Of a stretch of DNA of 64,000 bases, positions 62,564-64,000 are shown piece by piece. The stretch comes from Candidatus Krumholzibacteriia bacterium. GTDB taxonomy: Bacteria; Krumholzibacteriota; Krumholzibacteriia; LZORAL124-64-63. The notes under the pieces were generated by a model that made no database searches, had not been told where the DNA came from, and saw only the letters and a list, made by a program, of their open reading frames with translations. The stretch lies in contig JADGDU010000020.1 of assembly GCA_016744705.1 (NCBI GenBank), positions 1-64,000 of the forward strand. The letters are read 5' to 3'. The translations under genes were made by a program, and so were the position numbers. Numbering within the stretch: position 1 is the stretch's first letter; every line of letters starts with the position of its first letter.

Positions 62564-63166
62564 TTAACGGTAAAGCGCTTTCAAGCTATCAAGGCTTTCA
62601 TCCACGGTAGCCACGACGCCGGAGCAATCACCATTGACGATGGCCACAGGAAGTTCTGCACTACCCTGGATTTGCTGCAAGGGAAGGATGTTGTTGTAGT
62701 CGCCACCATCCAGGTATGCAGGTTGGGAATTGTCAGGAATGGAGTGGAAGAATACGCCATCAATATAGAATTCGATGGGTGAATCTGTATCGATGACGAA
62801 CAGATGCACAATGGCCACAACCACAGCGGGGAAGGTATAAGGGTTCACAATGGGGGTTCCCAGACCAACGATGAATTCGTTGGGACGGATACCAACATTA
62901 ATGGACTCACCCATGATTTCGTACTGGGTGACAACGCCAGGACCAGTGTTGGTGATGGTGGCTTCCCAGCCGCCAACGCCCATTTCACTGCTGGGGTGAG
63001 TGATGACAACATAACCCAGGTGCTCTCCCGCAGGGAGGTCCAGGCAGTTGACGCAGGCACAGGGATCGAAGTAAACGCCAATACCATCAGCATCGGGATC
63101 CAGCTGAGCGAAAGAATTTCCGGCGACGAAAAGGGTCAGAAGCAGTGCGAAAGCTAACTTTTTCAT
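62564..63166 (-). CDS. Exported protein of unknown function
   Basis: 200 aa. Strong ribosome binding site GGGGGAA, cleavable signal peptide (MKKLAFALLLTLFVAGNSFA). Mature start QLDPDADGIGVYFDP with CACVNC, followed by beta-rich sequence (GWEATITNTGPGVVTQYEI, FPAVVVAIVHLFVID). Many FCB-type genomes encode exported proteins that begin with this DPDADGIGVYFD-like stretch. No enzyme motif; structural or surface role unknown. A promoter-like TTTATC...TATATT pair lies upstream. Confidence 0.8.
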   Translation of the reverse strand: MKKLAFALLLTLFVAGNSFAQLDPDADGIGVYFDPCACVNCLDLPAGEHLGYVVITHPSSEMGVGGWEATITNTGPGVVTQYEIMGESINVGIRPNEFIVGLGTPIVNPYTFPAVVVAIVHLFVIDTDSPIEFYIDGVFFHSIPDNSQPAYLDGGDYNNILPLQQIQGSAELPVAIVNGDCSGVVATVDESLDSLKALYR

Positions 63167-63525
63167 GTTGTATTCCCCCGGTAGAGAGTCGGTAAGTAGG
63201 CGAGTACTATGGTTACAACTTAAAATATACAGGAAAATTCAATCAGATAAAAGCCTTCTTTTTGTGAAATACCCAAAAAAAACGATAAATATTTACTTTT
63301 GGTTGACCAATAAGCCTTTAAAGTGTGGATGAATTTGTCAGGTTGTTAGAATTCTCCACCGAAACCCTGCCCAAAGCCGTTGCTCAGGCCGTGTTCAGGT
63401 GTTAAATTCCTACCGCAGATGATTTTGGCATCTGCGGCTGACTTTAATAGTACCGGAATGATCATTACTGTTGGGATTCCCCAGGCCATGAAGCCCGGAA
63501 AATTCCCTAATCCAGGAGCTGTGCA
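63167..63525. other. Divergent intergenic region with hairpin before valS
   Basis: 359 nt. The left part is AT-rich and likely holds the promoter of the minus-strand exported protein. A perfect 9-bp hairpin CCGCAGATG / CATCTGCGG with loop ATTTTGG lies at 63413-63437 in the valS leader, without a U-run. No tRNA or complete T-box motif was recognised. Confidence 0.45.
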
Positions 63526-64000
63526 TTGGAAGATATCAGGCAATTATCCCAATATTCCCCCGAAAATATTGAAAAGAAATGGTATGAAGCCTGGGAGCAG
63601 GCTGGCCTTTTCGCACCTGATGAAACTTTGGAAGATGATGCTTTTGTCATCACTCTTCCCCCGCCCAATGTTACGGGTATTTTACATATGGGGCACTGTT
63701 TGGGTAATTCCATCCAGGATATGCTGGTAAGGTGGGCCCGTATGAGAGGTCGCCCCACGGTGTGGGTGCCGGGTATGGATCATGCCAGCATCGCCACCGA
63801 GCAGGTTGTTAGTAAGCAAATGGCCGCCGAAGGAATTTCCAAAAGGGAAGCTGGACGGGAAAAATTTCTGGAAAAGGCCTGGGAGTGGAAAGACTTCACT
63901 CATGACCGCATTTCTCAGCAAATTCGGCGCTTGGGGTGCTCTCTGGACTGGGAGCGGGAAGCCTTCACCATGGACGAGGCCCGCAACAAGGCCGTCACCA
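63526..64000 (+). CDS. valS: Valyl-tRNA synthetase, N-terminal part (runs off the window)
   Basis: At least 158 codons from a TTG start at 63526, which has AGGAG 7 nt upstream; no ATG with a site lies nearby. The protein begins EDIRQLSQYSPENIEKKWYE and shows the class I HIGH motif in PPPNVTGILHMGHCLGNS, followed by VPGMDHASIATEQVV and LGCSLDWEREAFTMD, characteristic of ValRS. Charges tRNA-Val. Truncated only by the window end. Confidence 0.95.
   Translation, partial: MEDIRQLSQYSPENIEKKWYEAWEQAGLFAPDETLEDDAFVITLPPPNVTGILHMGHCLGNSIQDMLVRWARMRGRPTVWVPGMDHASIATEQVVSKQMAAEGISKREAGREKFLEKAWEWKDFTHDRISQQIRRLGCSLDWEREAFTMDEARNKAVT

Noticed and set aside
63380..63525. T-box riboswitch before valS
   Set aside because: An ACCGC-like stretch and a hairpin occur, but no full T-box antiterminator sequence or terminator with U-run was found.
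63346..63543. Minus-strand 65-codon frame with a hydrophobic stretch upstream of valS
   Set aside because: It overlaps the valS start and ribosome binding site, lacks a convincing start signal and is not recognised; probably a chance frame.

Overview
The window is bacterial chromosome from a Gram-negative, outer-membrane-bearing organism. The evidence is a KDO/LPS gene cluster (kdsB, kdsA, kdsC, kdsD, an LpxL-type acyltransferase, lptC, lptB, lptF, lptG), several lipoprotein and outer-membrane barrel genes, and a 2177-residue SprA-type outer-membrane protein. SprA, long-form HPF, HprK with a mannose-class PTS and an MglA-like protein together suggest a lineage of the FCB (Fibrobacterota-Chlorobiota-Bacteroidota) superphylum or a close relative. 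This placement is inference; no rRNA gene is present to settle it. Non-ATG starts with good ribosome binding sites are common (rpoN, ptsH, sprA, valS and others).

Region 1 (about 1-13.0 kb, minus strand) reads as one redox operon, in transcription order: nfnS, nfnL, a response regulator with RAM/Lrp-type domains, a NuoE-like subunit, a NuoF/HydB-like flavoprotein, a 1228-residue NuoG-like protein with an internal GltD-type flavoprotein domain, a sensor histidine kinase, and a NtrC-like regulator that has lost its GAFTGA and Walker B residues. It combines two likely electron-bifurcating or transhydrogenating complexes with their own signalling proteins. Three U-tract-less hairpins punctuate it. 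trxB follows, separated by a 200-bp MITE-like element.

Region 2 (14.4-32.5 kb, plus strand) holds rplU-rpmA, then a long gene train: kdsB-pyrG-kdsA-kdsC-kdsD-lpxL-lptC-lptB-rpoN-hpf-hprK-PTS EIIA/EIIB/EIIC/EIID-ptsH-ptsI-PGI/PMI-metK. This links LPS precursor synthesis and export, sigma-54 and PTS sugar uptake with HPr kinase. No lptA lies between lptC and lptB.

Region 3 (32.5-53 kb) carries a PKD lipoprotein, lptG/lptF, sprA, an M28/glutaminyl-cyclase-like exported enzyme, a zinc-ribbon protein, a small unknown protein, and a degenerate MglA-like GTPase behind a perfect sigma-54 promoter with an upstream dyad. Then come a TPR protein, uppP, a CheY-like regulator, a large membrane/TPR protein, a primary-type sigma factor and a YigZ-family protein.

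Region 4 (52-64 kb) has exported barrel and FG-GAP proteins, a complete insertion sequence whose ends match the MITE near trxB, divergent dsbD and tlpA-like genes sharing a dyad, fluC, an unlisted 22-codon small ORF with strong signals, a PDZ-GAF-SpoIIE phosphatase, a beta-helix exported protein, another exported protein, and the 5' end of valS.
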